Notes: generated from the sequence alone by a model not told the origin. Numbered from the stretch's first letter, positions 1-6,097 are shown. The stretch is 6,097 nucleotides of DNA from Candidatus Hydrogenedentota bacterium (GCA_007124105.1 SLFT01000187.1:1-6097); one strand, 5' to 3'. Numbers and translations: made by a program.

Positions 1-2
1 AA

Positions 3-401
3 GGGCTGCGCGCGTTGCGCTGCCTGATTCGCCGCAACTACGGCTACCTGCTCGCCCGCGAGGTTGAATCCGCCAAGAAGCGGTTGTCAGAAACAGACGC
101 TACGCGCATCAATATCGTCAGGGAAGACATTGCTATCGAGGAACTGCTCGAACGCGAAGAGTTCGGCCATATTGTGGAAACTACTCTCGAACGCATGCTG
201 GCGTCCATTGTGGAAGCGGAAACCCGCGCCGAGGTGCAACCGGAACAAATTGATTTCGTGCTTACCACCGGCGGCACCTGCCTGGTTCCGGCGGTACAGG
301 CAATGCTCAAAGAACGCTTCGGCCCAGACCGCTTGCGCAGCCGTGATACTTTCACCAGTGTGGCCGCTGGACTGGCCGTGGTCGCGCGCCACGCCTTTTG
401 A
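3..401 (+). CDS. Hsp70-family (YegD-type) chaperone ATPase, C-terminal part
   Basis: This is the last 132 codons of a gene that enters from the left edge; the frame is open from base 3 and ends at TGA 399-401. The protein looks like the end of an actin-fold Hsp70 ATPase domain. It has an Arg/Glu-rich helical stretch (RNYGYLLAREVESAKKRLS) matching the lid helix of subdomain IIB. This is followed by the second phosphate/adenosine motif LTTGGTCLVPAVQ, equivalent to the LVGGSTRIPxVQ motif of DnaK, and by FTSVAAGLAVVA, equivalent to the closing 'VAxGAA' helix. It stops there, without the beta-sandwich substrate-binding domain of DnaK, which is the architecture of E. coli YegD (about 450 residues). 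The role is therefore a cytosolic Hsp70-like ATPase of unknown client. A more distant actin/Hsp70-fold relative cannot be excluded because the N-terminal phosphate motifs lie outside the window. It converges on the minus-strand gene that ends at 472. Confidence 0.85.
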   Translation, partial: GLRALRCLIRRNYGYLLAREVESAKKRLSETDATRINIVREDIAIEELLEREEFGHIVETTLERMLASIVEAETRAEVQPEQIDFVLTTGGTCLVPAVQAMLKERFGPDRLRSRDTFTSVAAGLAVVARHAF

Positions 402-471
402 GAATCGCCTGTTGTGTGAGCGCGCGTAGTAGCGCACGAAAATCACTGCGCGAAACATGCGGGGCAAAGCG

Positions 472-1098
472 TCACGGTGCAGCCGGCAGCGCCAGAATCT
501 GGAAGTCAGTGAAGCGCATCCAATGATCAGCGTCAGCAGGGCCGTGATAGGTTTGCAGGCTGATTTGGTTTTTCGCGCCAAAAGATAATTCCCCTTCGGC
601 GGCAACGCGGTACGCTTCCTCGCCTTCCTCCCGGAATTTTGCTACATAAGCGGCGTCGCGTACTTCAAGACGCAGACGCACTGTTTTCTTCTCAGTGGGA
701 ATGCGGCCGGGGATAATGAAATAGTCGTTGTCTATCAGTTCATGGACCAGTTTGAATACAGGCGCGCCGTCAGCGTACCAGGTGATGCCGGCCTGTTCGA
801 ACTGCTGGGTCAGCGGCGCGGTAAATGTGATTGTTGCCTCAACGGCAAACCCTTCCCCGTCCGTTTCGGGCAGAGGCCGAAGCAAGGCGTTTCGCACTGT
901 TTGGGCGTCGCCGGGCCGCGCCCGAATCTCGAGCGCTCCGTCCGCAATGCGCCAATCGTCCCTGTCCTCGCGCAGCCAGGTCCATCCGTCCGCCAGCTCC
1001 TCCTCGAATTTATCCGCAAATAGAACGGTCGCAGATTCTGCATGAACCGCCAAAGTCAGCGATAGTGTGGCTGTAGTCAGCATCAAAAACGTTTTCAT
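472..1098 (-). CDS. Secreted DUF1349/LamG-like (concanavalin-A-like fold) protein
   Basis: A 208-residue protein with a Sec signal peptide: MKTF, a hydrophobic core to about residue 18, and a probable signal peptidase I site after AVHA (20/21). The mature part is one beta-rich domain. It begins with FADKFEEELADGWTWLRED (27-45), then DWRIADGALEIRARPG (48-63). Both match the start of DUF1349 / beta-xylosidase C-terminal-like concanavalin-A folds (DxFxxxLxxGWxWxRE...W...GxLxIR). The middle has QAGITWYADGAPVFKLVHE (102-120), the usual 'QAGLxxYxDDxNYxKL' strand pair. The end, WMRFTDFQI (193-201), is the closing strand. No catalytic domain is attached, so it probably binds carbohydrate or another ligand outside the cytoplasm; the ligand is unknown. 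The ATG lies 7 bases after AAGGAG, and the upstream hydrolase gene ends 11 bases before it, so the two are probably co-transcribed. It is the last gene of the minus-strand run. Confidence 0.8.
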   Translation of the reverse strand: MKTFLMLTTATLSLTLAVHAESATVLFADKFEEELADGWTWLREDRDDWRIADGALEIRARPGDAQTVRNALLRPLPETDGEGFAVEATITFTAPLTQQFEQAGITWYADGAPVFKLVHELIDNDYFIIPGRIPTEKKTVRLRLEVRDAAYVAKFREEGEEAYRVAAEGELSFGAKNQISLQTYHGPADADHWMRFTDFQILALPAAP

Positions 1099-1105
1099 TG
1101 TGCGT

Positions 1106-1111
1106 CTCCTT
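1106..1111 (-). promoter_or_regulatory. Shine-Dalgarno overlapping the upstream stop codon
   Basis: On the minus strand the sequence reads TAAGGAGACGCACAATG. The TAA is the stop of the alpha/beta hydrolase (1112-1110). Its last two bases are the first two of the AAGGAG Shine-Dalgarno for the secreted protein, which sits 7 bases from the ATG. Ribosomes that finish the hydrolase therefore cover the initiation site of the next gene, an arrangement typical of translational coupling. Confidence 0.75.
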
Positions 1112-1943
1112 ATAACCGCGCCTTTATCCAGGTAATAATTTCTGCCATGAACTGTTCCTTTTCCAGGTCGTTATACAATTCGTGGTAGCCGTCTTCGTAT
1201 AAGCGCAACGTCTTGTCCGTTGCGCCCGCTTTCGCGTGCAACGTCTCGCTGCCCGAAGGGCCAACAATACGGTCTGCGGCGCCGTGCATCACCAGCATGG
1301 GCGACGTAATGCGTCCCATATCGGCCGTAATAGTGTGGATCATGCGATAGAATTCCGCGCCCGTGCGCGCGGCAACGCGTCCGTGATGGGCCAGCGGGTC
1401 CTGGTTTGTCGCCTCAACCACCGCCGGATCTCGGCTCAATCCTGTGTTGTCCACATTACCCACCGGCAACCAGGGGAACAGTTTCGCCACATACGGGCCA
1501 AGGGCAACAAGAAACGCGGGCGTTTCAGCGCTGAATGCCAGGAAAGGGCTGCTGAAAATGAGCCCGCGTATATCCTTCAACGTCCTCGTTTCCGCGTAAC
1601 GGGCAAGCACCATGCCGCCCATGCTGTGCCCCATGACGAATAAGGGCGCGCCCTGCACGTTCGGCGCGATGTGCGCGAGAAAAGCGTCCAGGTCGTCCAG
1701 AAAATCCTCGAAACGATGAATATACGCGCGCTTGCCCGGCGACCGGCCGTGGCCACGCTGGTCATAGGCGAATACATTAATTTGCGCGTCGCAAAATTTC
1801 TCCATGACCCATTCGTAGCGGGAGCAATGGTCGCCGTAGCCGTGCAACAGCGCCACGTTTGCCAGCGCCTGGTCGCCACAAATCATACGACGCTCATAAA
1901 GATCGATCTGGCCGTCCGCCGCTTTGAATTGTCCTTCTTTCAT
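1110..1943 (-). CDS. Alpha/beta hydrolase, monoacylglycerol-lipase-like (Hydrolase_4 / serine aminopeptidase S33 group)
   Basis: A 277-residue single-domain alpha/beta hydrolase of normal length for bacterial monoacylglycerol lipases and lysophospholipases. The oxyanion loop is HGYGDHCSRYEWV (34-46), the family's HGxGEHxxRY. DQRGHGRSPG (61-70) is the conserved strand-4 loop. The nucleophile elbow GHSMGG (105-110) gives Ser107, the acid is Asp224 in MHGAADRIVGPSGS (219-232), and the base is His254 in EDGYHELYND (250-259), so the triad is complete. The cap lies between about residues 130 and 200. There is no signal peptide, so it should act in the cytoplasm or at the inner membrane face on monoacylglycerols, lysophospholipids or related carboxyl esters; the exact substrate is not shown. 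The ATG at 1943 is supported by AGGAGG (1951-1956) 7 bases upstream. It lies 54 bases after the CoA-transferase gene and 11 bases before the secreted protein gene, consistent with one operon. Confidence 0.87.
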   Translation of the reverse strand: MKEGQFKAADGQIDLYERRMICGDQALANVALLHGYGDHCSRYEWVMEKFCDAQINVFAYDQRGHGRSPGKRAYIHRFEDFLDDLDAFLAHIAPNVQGAPLFVMGHSMGGMVLARYAETRTLKDIRGLIFSSPFLAFSAETPAFLVALGPYVAKLFPWLPVGNVDNTGLSRDPAVVEATNQDPLAHHGRVAARTGAEFYRMIHTITADMGRITSPMLVMHGAADRIVGPSGSETLHAKAGATDKTLRLYEDGYHELYNDLEKEQFMAEIITWIKARL

Positions 1944-1997
1944 GGCCGAACCTCCTGGCTGTTGCGGTTAATCCTCTCTGTCGTCATAGAAACAAGA

Positions 1998-3695
1998 TCA
2001 CCCTTGTTGCAGTTCGAGCGTAAAGTTTTCGCCTGTCATTATTGACGCGTCCGCCTCAGGCACGTCACCGGACGCTGGCAGTACCACCGCGTTATTTGTA
2101 GGTTCAAGAATATCCTTGCGAATATCCACGCCCGGCGTGACGCGGATAAGCTCCAGCCCGCGCGCAGTCAACTTGAACGCCCCTACATTGGTGATATAAA
2201 AAATATTCTGTTTGCGTTCAAGCGCGCATTGGCCGTTAAAGGTAATTTCCGCAACGTGCTCTGACAACTTTATTTTGCCCGGTTTTAAGATTTTCAGACG
2301 CCCGTCCTCAATGCGCATGGCGCCATGCACCATCCAGCTGCAAACAAAGAACACGTTGCGCGCATTGGAGCTGAAGTCAATGAACCCGCCGGGCCCCACG
2401 TAGTTGGTCGGTCCTTCGCCGCGTTTCGACACATTTACATTGCCGTTCGGTTCGAACTCGAGCATGCCCAGAATGCTGGCGTCCAGATGTTCGTAGCACT
2501 TGTGGAAAATTTGCGCCGAACTGATGATTTTATCAGGACAGACGCCCGCGCCGAAGAACACGCCCGGCGCGGGCAATCCGCCCAGTACGCCGCTCTCGCT
2601 GAAAAACTGTACCGACCGCGTAAGCCCCGCTTCGTGGATAAGCCGGCATACCTCCTCAGGCAGGCCAATGCCAATGTTGACCAACGCGCCCTCATGGATA
2701 TTTTCCGCGAAAATACTGTCCGCCACACGGGCAAGCGCATTGTCCACGGGACCGCAGCGCGGGGTGATGGCCATGGTTTGATTGATAAATTTCAGACGCG
2801 CTATGCCTTCGTCAAGAGACAAATCGCTGTTGACCGTAAACATGGGCCAGTAATGGGCGTGTTCGATAGCGGCGGCCTGCTGCGTACGGGGATAGACAAC
2901 TACAGCGTCCACATCGTCGGCGGGCAAAAATATGTCGTCATAACCTTCTTCGACAACCTTCGCCACGTTGGCGATTACGTATCCATTGTTGCGGCGCGCC
3001 GCTTTTGTTATCTCGTAACTTTCGCCGATAATGGCGCAGTTCTTCACATAGATATTGCCTTTCCGGTCCGCTGCGGGCGCGTTGAACACGCCTACATTAA
3101 TGTCCGGAAGCCGGTAGCGCAGTTTGTCGCCTTCCACGGTCACCCACTGGTCGGTCCCGACAATGGGCGTACCCGTGCCAACGCGCGGGTCCATGAATGT
3201 GCCGACGCCCGTGTCCGTTAGAATAGATTTCTCACCGCGGCCCTGGGCCTCGATAAGAAAAGCCATCACGCCCTGGGGAAGACATTGCAGTTCCGTCTTG
3301 CCTTCGGCGGCCAGCTTCAATTGCGCCTTGAACGTCTCGAGATGACCGGCAAACAGGCGCGTACACAACCCCTCGAGGCCGAGTTCCTCGAGCGAGCCTG
3401 GCGCGCGTCCACGCGCGCCCTGGCCGCCTATAACGACTGGCGTAATCTCGCGGGGATGACCAGATTCCTCGAAACTTCTGCGTATGGCGCGATAGATAAT
3501 GGACGCCCATTGGTTGCCGCCAAGACCGGAAACGGCCATCACGGCGCCGTCGGGGATGCGTTTCACCGCATCACGCGGCCCCATGAACTTCGGGTTGCCC
3601 GGAACGGTATAACGGTAGTTAACATTCCATCGGTTCCGAATGAAGAGCCAGCGGGCAATGTGAAATAACAACCATGCCTTGGTGCGCGTATCCAT
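1998..3695 (-). CDS. Acyl-CoA:acetate/3-ketoacid CoA-transferase, fused two-domain (family I)
   Basis: A 565-residue protein in which the alpha and beta halves of a family I CoA-transferase are fused, as in propionate CoA-transferase (Pct) and E. coli YdiF (about 520-530 residues). Domain 1 runs from about residue 39 to 285: AVMAVSGLGGNQ (51-62) is the N-terminal glycine loop, followed by GTFMDPRVGTG (165-175) and AADRKGNIYVKN (208-219). Domain 2 runs from about 310 to 540: NIGIGLPEEV (340-349), then FFSESGVLGGLPAPG (364-378), whose Glu367 aligns with the catalytic glutamate that forms the glutamyl-CoA thioester. GPGGFIDF (434-441) closes the site. The enzyme should move CoA between short-chain acyl-CoA and a free carboxylate such as acetate; the preferred acids cannot be read. 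The first 38 residues are an unusual Trp/Arg-rich extension. The start has AAGGAG (3703-3708) 7 bases upstream of ATG, so the extension is probably real. It is the first gene of a likely three-gene unit with the lipase-like hydrolase. Confidence 0.88.
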   Translation of the reverse strand: MDTRTKAWLLFHIARWLFIRNRWNVNYRYTVPGNPKFMGPRDAVKRIPDGAVMAVSGLGGNQWASIIYRAIRRSFEESGHPREITPVVIGGQGARGRAPGSLEELGLEGLCTRLFAGHLETFKAQLKLAAEGKTELQCLPQGVMAFLIEAQGRGEKSILTDTGVGTFMDPRVGTGTPIVGTDQWVTVEGDKLRYRLPDINVGVFNAPAADRKGNIYVKNCAIIGESYEITKAARRNNGYVIANVAKVVEEGYDDIFLPADDVDAVVVYPRTQQAAAIEHAHYWPMFTVNSDLSLDEGIARLKFINQTMAITPRCGPVDNALARVADSIFAENIHEGALVNIGIGLPEEVCRLIHEAGLTRSVQFFSESGVLGGLPAPGVFFGAGVCPDKIISSAQIFHKCYEHLDASILGMLEFEPNGNVNVSKRGEGPTNYVGPGGFIDFSSNARNVFFVCSWMVHGAMRIEDGRLKILKPGKIKLSEHVAEITFNGQCALERKQNIFYITNVGAFKLTARGLELIRVTPGVDIRKDILEPTNNAVVLPASGDVPEADASIMTGENFTLELQQG

Positions 3696-3766
3696 AAACT
3701 ATCTCCTTATAATGTATGCCAACCGTCGCGCTATGGGCCTGTTGCCGGCGCGCAACGCAGTCAATT

Positions 3767-3800
3767 ACGGGGACAGGAGGATTGAGGTCCGCTGCCCCGT
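3767..3800. repeat. Imperfect REP-like palindrome / hairpin in the intergenic region
   Basis: A 34-base imperfect inverted repeat. On the minus strand the outer arms are ACGGGG and CCCCGT (6 perfect pairs). Next come CAG with CTG (one bulged T), then GGA with TCC across a small internal loop, closing on a six-base loop CCTCAA. This gives about 12 pairs in total. On the plus strand it begins CAATTACGGGGACAG; similar outer arms (AATTACGGGGACAG...CTGTCCCCGT) are, to my recollection, common in REP-type palindromes mobilised by RAYT transposases (Y1 family). Only one copy is visible here, so repetition across the genome is an inference. There is no T-run after it in either direction, so it is not a classical intrinsic terminator. 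It may still stabilise or punctuate a transcript between the lipoprotein and CoA-transferase genes. Confidence 0.5.
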
Positions 3801-3811
3801 CCAGTTTGTAT

Positions 3812-3840
3812 AGCATAAACATTATGGCGACCGAGTGCAA
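3812..3840 (-). promoter_or_regulatory. Weak sigma70-like promoter candidate for the CoA-transferase unit
   Basis: On the minus strand, TTGCAC (3840-3835) and TATGCT (3817-3812) are 17 bases apart. The -10 matches the consensus at four of six positions and the -35 at three, starting with TTG. It lies in the most AT-rich part of the 152-base gap. A transcript from here would start near 3805 and carry the 3767-3800 hairpin in its leader. Promoter consensus in this lineage is unknown, so this is only a candidate. Confidence 0.18.
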
Positions 3841-3847
3841 CGTGTTG

Positions 3848-5527
3848 CTATTGGGCGCGGCAAAACTCAATCGGGTGCATCTCCTGATGTTCCCGGAACA
3901 CGCCGATAACGGTCATCGTTGCAACAGGCGCTGAAATCTGAAAGACATACCTGCCATAAGGAGAAAGTTTGTTGCCAAAAGCGTCAAACCAGCCTTGAAA
4001 CTGCCAGCCCGTGCCGTGACGGGTTGCGGTAAGCGCAATATCGAGACCGTATGCAAACCGATAGCCGTCCGGCGACGGCGATACACGCCCGCCCGCTATG
4101 CCGTCCAGGCCTACAACCACCATAGCGCCCGACCGTGAAAACCGCGGACCCAGCACTGTGTCAGCGGACAAAACTACAGGCAATTCACGGTAATTGATGT
4201 GTCCGTCGAAATCACCGCGCCAACCGGCAAAATAGGTGTCATGTTGCAATGTACAGGAAAAAACAATCTCAGCGCCCCGCGAGAAATAGTAACGACCAGC
4301 GCCCAGGGGCTCAAGCGTACCATCGCCGTCCCCTTCGGGCGGCGCCACATCAAGTGTTATCGCATCAATATCAGCGACGGCGGCAAAACGCGCCACAACC
4401 GCTTTGTCTGCGTCCATACGCAACGTGAGATTGGGCTGGATGGTATGTCCGTCTTCTGTTTCCCACCCGGCAAAGGCAAGCATGGCGTCTGGAGGCGGCG
4501 CGGCAAAAAGCGTCGCCTCGTCGTCGGCGCGATAGCCGTGTATGCCAGGTGCGGGAAGTATTATCGCGCTCGTGTCCTCGGACAAACCTGCAACGGCAAC
4601 GCGCAGCTGGTAGTCGGCCTTCTCAAAAACGGCTGTGAGCCGCTTGTCCTCGTAAAGCGTTACCGTTGCGCGGGCCGCTGTGGGTTCCATGTCGGCGGGC
4701 AAATCGCCTTCCCAGCGCGCAAAGACCGCATCCGGGGCGGGATTGGCGCGCAGTTCAACGGTCTCGCCAGGGGGGCGCTTGTGGGGGTCTTCGGGAATAA
4801 CGGTTACCGCGCCGGTACCCGAACCGGCGGTTTCGGTAATCACGCGGCAACCCAACGGCCCGAATACGGCCTGCATGTTGACGTCGCCGACAATGGTCAT
4901 ACGTGTAGCGCCCCCTTCGGAAATGACGACGCCTCTGTCGCTTTCCCAATGATAGAAAGCCATCTCCTCGGGCGGCGCGGCCGCCAGTTCTATCTCTGTC
5001 TGGTCGGCCACGCGGTATACCCCTGGCGGCGGCGTAAGCGTACCGCCGTCATGGGTTGCCCCAATCCGCACAGTATGAATCCTTGCGGCATACCGCTCTT
5101 CTTCGGCAATGCCGCCCAAAGCAGTCAAAGAGGCCTCTGCGTCAAACCAGGCAATGGCCACCATATCGCCGCTCATTACAATTTCCTGAACGGGTTCGTG
5201 GCAGTGGCGTGTTTCTGTATTGGGGGAGCGTTCAATAAAGCGCCAACCCGCAAACTGAGTAGCGCCCGTTGGTGTAGCCTTCAATACAACCGTATCGCCA
5301 TGACGATACCGATAATCACCGGGCGCAGGCGCGACAACGCCATAGCCGGCCCCGGCAAGCGCAACGGTCAGGAAGCGGTACTGGTCGTCCTGCGCGGCAT
5401 CAGCGTCCTCCCGTTGACCCGGCGCATCGCGCTCGGGTGGCGCGGGCACAGACGCCGGCCGACACCCCTGCCAGGCAAGCGCGCATAGGCAAGCGATCAC
5501 AAGGAATGCTGCAACTCTTTTCTTCAA
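3848..5527 (-). CDS. Predicted lipoprotein with six divergent InlB-like (Flg_new_2-type) repeats
   Basis: A 559-residue exported protein. MKKRVAAFLVIACLCALAWQGC is a lipoprotein-like signal: basic start, hydrophobic core, then Cys22. The residues just before the cysteine (AWQG) depart from the usual L-A/S-G/A lipobox, so lipidation is likely but not certain. A Pro/Asp/Glu-rich linker (23-49) follows. The rest is six repeats of about 75-100 residues, each with a 'YRxxxGxxVxLxAxPxxxxxFxGW' core and a closing 'xVxxxF' strand. This is the pattern of Divergent InlB B-repeat / Flg_new_2 domains, a beta-grasp-like fold found in surface proteins. No enzymatic domain is present, and the function is unknown beyond a likely surface or periplasmic binding or spacer role. 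The start is TTG at 5527, with AAGGAG (5533-5538) 5 bases upstream and the signal peptide directly following. It lies 75 bases after the TPR gene and ends at TAG 3850-3848, 152 bases before the CoA-transferase. Confidence 0.8.
   Translation of the reverse strand: MKKRVAAFLVIACLCALAWQGCRPASVPAPPERDAPGQREDADAAQDDQYRFLTVALAGAGYGVVAPAPGDYRYRHGDTVVLKATPTGATQFAGWRFIERSPNTETRHCHEPVQEIVMSGDMVAIAWFDAEASLTALGGIAEEERYAARIHTVRIGATHDGGTLTPPPGVYRVADQTEIELAAAPPEEMAFYHWESDRGVVISEGGATRMTIVGDVNMQAVFGPLGCRVITETAGSGTGAVTVIPEDPHKRPPGETVELRANPAPDAVFARWEGDLPADMEPTAARATVTLYEDKRLTAVFEKADYQLRVAVAGLSEDTSAIILPAPGIHGYRADDEATLFAAPPPDAMLAFAGWETEDGHTIQPNLTLRMDADKAVVARFAAVADIDAITLDVAPPEGDGDGTLEPLGAGRYYFSRGAEIVFSCTLQHDTYFAGWRGDFDGHINYRELPVVLSADTVLGPRFSRSGAMVVVGLDGIAGGRVSPSPDGYRFAYGLDIALTATRHGTGWQFQGWFDAFGNKLSPYGRYVFQISAPVATMTVIGVFREHQEMHPIEFCRAQ
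3896..5380 (-). repeat. Six tandem protein repeats within the lipoprotein
   Basis: Approximate residue limits of the repeats are 50-130, 149-222, 227-302, 306-381, 387-463 and 468-544. The diagnostic aromatic motif appears once in each: FAGW 92-95, FYHW 191-194, FARW 269-272, FAGW 352-355, FAGW 433-436 and FQGW 510-513. The tryptophans are 99, 78, 83, 81 and 77 residues apart. The repeats are strongly diverged at protein level, and I see no long identical DNA between them, so this is an old duplication and not a recent DNA repeat. Confidence 0.75.
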
Positions 5528-5532
5528 CGATG

Positions 5533-5538
5533 CTCCTT
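5533..5538 (-). promoter_or_regulatory. Shine-Dalgarno supporting a TTG start
   Basis: On the minus strand the sequence reads CCAAGGAGCATCGTTGAAGAAAAG. AAGGAG is 5 bases before TTG, and the following codons encode the Lys/Arg start of a signal peptide. No ATG or GTG in this frame would keep the signal peptide intact, so the TTG is the most likely start. Confidence 0.65.
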
Positions 5539-5602
5539 GGCAATCACGGAAACGGGCAACGCGCCGCCTCTCTCAGGGGCGTGTGGCCGACAGGAAAGAT
5601 GG

Positions 5603-6097
5603 TTATTTCTTGATGCTTTCCTGAAGTTCCTGGATTGCCTGATGGTTTTGCGAATGAATCCGATTCACCTTGTCGCGCGCTTTACTCGCAGCCTTCGAGG
5701 TCGGCTCCACCGACATGGCCCGTTCCCAGGCGCGCAACGCCTCCGCCTGCTTCGACAATTTGTAAAGGGCGTTGCCCAGGTACATGTACGCCCGCGCATA
5801 GGTGGGATCGCATTCTGTCGCCGACTTGAATGTAGTCAGCGCCTCTCCATACAGCTGCATATTGTAAAGGCGCGCGCCCTTGTTTACCAGCGACATCGCG
5901 TCCTTGCGCTGGGGCGTCATGGGAGGCGTCTTGTAGTCATGCCAACTGTCTGATATACAGTCGTTGATTTTGCGGAACAAATCCGACGCAGCGTGTTTGC
6001 CCTGCAAGAATTCTTTAAACGTGTACCCAATGTTTCGCGCACAACGTCCGCTATGCGCAATAAAGTAGCCTGCCATAATGTCTACTATAGTCTCCTG
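5603..6097 (-). CDS. Small TPR-repeat protein, start probably outside the window
   Basis: The frame ends at TAA 5605-5603 and contains two tetratricopeptide repeats, counted here from the ATG at 6076. TPR1 is about residues 60-93 (AMSLVNKGARLYNMQLYGEA, then LTTFKSATECDPTY). TPR2 is about 94-127 (ARAYMYLGNALYKLSKQAEA, then LRAWERAMSVEPTS). Each ends with the usual Pro turn. A charged helix (128-157) follows and may cap the superhelix. The first 50 residues have no recognisable domain. The frame stays open upstream of the ATG at 6076 to the window edge (codons CAG GAG ACT ATA GTA GAC ATT). The only AGGAG (6092-6096) is 15 bases from that ATG, too far for a good start. I therefore treat it as 5'-partial; the 157-residue form is the alternative. 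TPR proteins scaffold protein-protein contacts, and no partner is shown here. The lipoprotein gene begins 75 bases downstream, so the two may be co-transcribed. Confidence 0.72.
   Translation of the reverse strand, partial: QETIVDIMAGYFIAHSGRCARNIGYTFKEFLQGKHAASDLFRKINDCISDSWHDYKTPPMTPQRKDAMSLVNKGARLYNMQLYGEALTTFKSATECDPTYARAYMYLGNALYKLSKQAEALRAWERAMSVEPTSKAASKARDKVNRIHSQNHQAIQELQESIKK

Noticed and set aside
416..437. Possible bidirectional terminator in the convergent gap (GT, two-base bulge, GCGC, loop, GCGC, AC)
   Set aside because: The stem is only six pairs with a bulge, and no T-run follows on either strand. The 70-base gap (402-471) probably contains the transcript ends, but no clear terminator is visible.
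2325..3221. A 298-codon open frame on the plus strand opposite the CoA-transferase
   Set aside because: The opposite strand encodes a well-supported enzyme with its catalytic motifs in this span; the antisense product shows no recognisable feature.
3741..3756. Small inverted repeat GTTGC...GCAAC upstream of the CoA-transferase
   Set aside because: Five pairs only and no T-run; too short to call an operator or terminator without conservation data.
4199..5488. A 429-codon open frame on the plus strand antisense to the lipoprotein gene
   Set aside because: Its translation is rich in Arg, Gly and His without domain logic, it has no Shine-Dalgarno, and it lies entirely opposite a gene with a signal peptide and clear repeats. 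It is a by-product of GC-rich codon use.
5560..5583. Weak inverted repeat (ACGCGCC / GGGGCGT) between the TPR and lipoprotein genes
   Set aside because: It has a mismatch, a long loop and no T-run; by chance this is expected in GC-rich sequence.
1..6097. A novel defence, mobile or RNA-based system
   Set aside because: No transposase, recombinase, nuclease, reverse transcriptase, toxin-antitoxin pair, CRISPR-like array or structured long non-coding stretch is visible. The window is filled by chaperone, metabolic and exported protein genes with short gaps.

Overview
The window is a compact chromosomal segment from a bacterium of moderately high GC content (mid to high 50s percent by eye). The organism cannot be named from this sequence. 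A Hsp70 protein of the YegD type, divergent InlB-like repeats in a predicted lipoprotein, a loosely conserved lipobox, a secreted concanavalin-A-like lectin-fold protein and strong AGGAG ribosome binding sites together fit a Gram-negative environmental lineage. The Planctomycetota, Hydrogenedentota or Lentisphaerota neighbourhood is one possibility, and this is an inference only.

Layout: the left edge holds the 3' end of a plus-strand gene for a YegD-type Hsp70 ATPase (3-401). Everything else is on the minus strand and converges on it across a 70-base gap. In transcription order from the right edge these are: a small TPR protein whose frame is still open at the window end (5603-6097); a predicted lipoprotein with six divergent InlB/Flg_new_2-like repeats and a TTG start (3848-5527); a 152-base intergenic region with an imperfect REP-like hairpin (3767-3800) and an AT-rich patch that might hold a promoter; a fused two-domain CoA-transferase (1998-3695); a monoacylglycerol-lipase-like alpha/beta hydrolase (1110-1943); and a secreted DUF1349/LamG-like protein (472-1098).

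The last three genes look like one transcription unit. The gaps are 54 and 11 bases, each gene has a strong Shine-Dalgarno site 7 bases from its ATG, and the hydrolase stop codon lies inside the Shine-Dalgarno of the secreted protein (TAAGGAG). A lipase-like hydrolase next to a short-chain acyl-CoA:carboxylate CoA-transferase suggests fatty-acyl or carboxylic-acid handling, but no substrate can be read from the sequence. The TPR and lipoprotein genes may form a separate upstream unit, divided from the metabolic genes by the hairpin region. I found no tRNA, rRNA, CRISPR array, transposase gene or defence system. The most unusual points are the REP-like hairpin, the Trp/Arg-rich N-terminal extension on the CoA-transferase, and the repeat lipoprotein.
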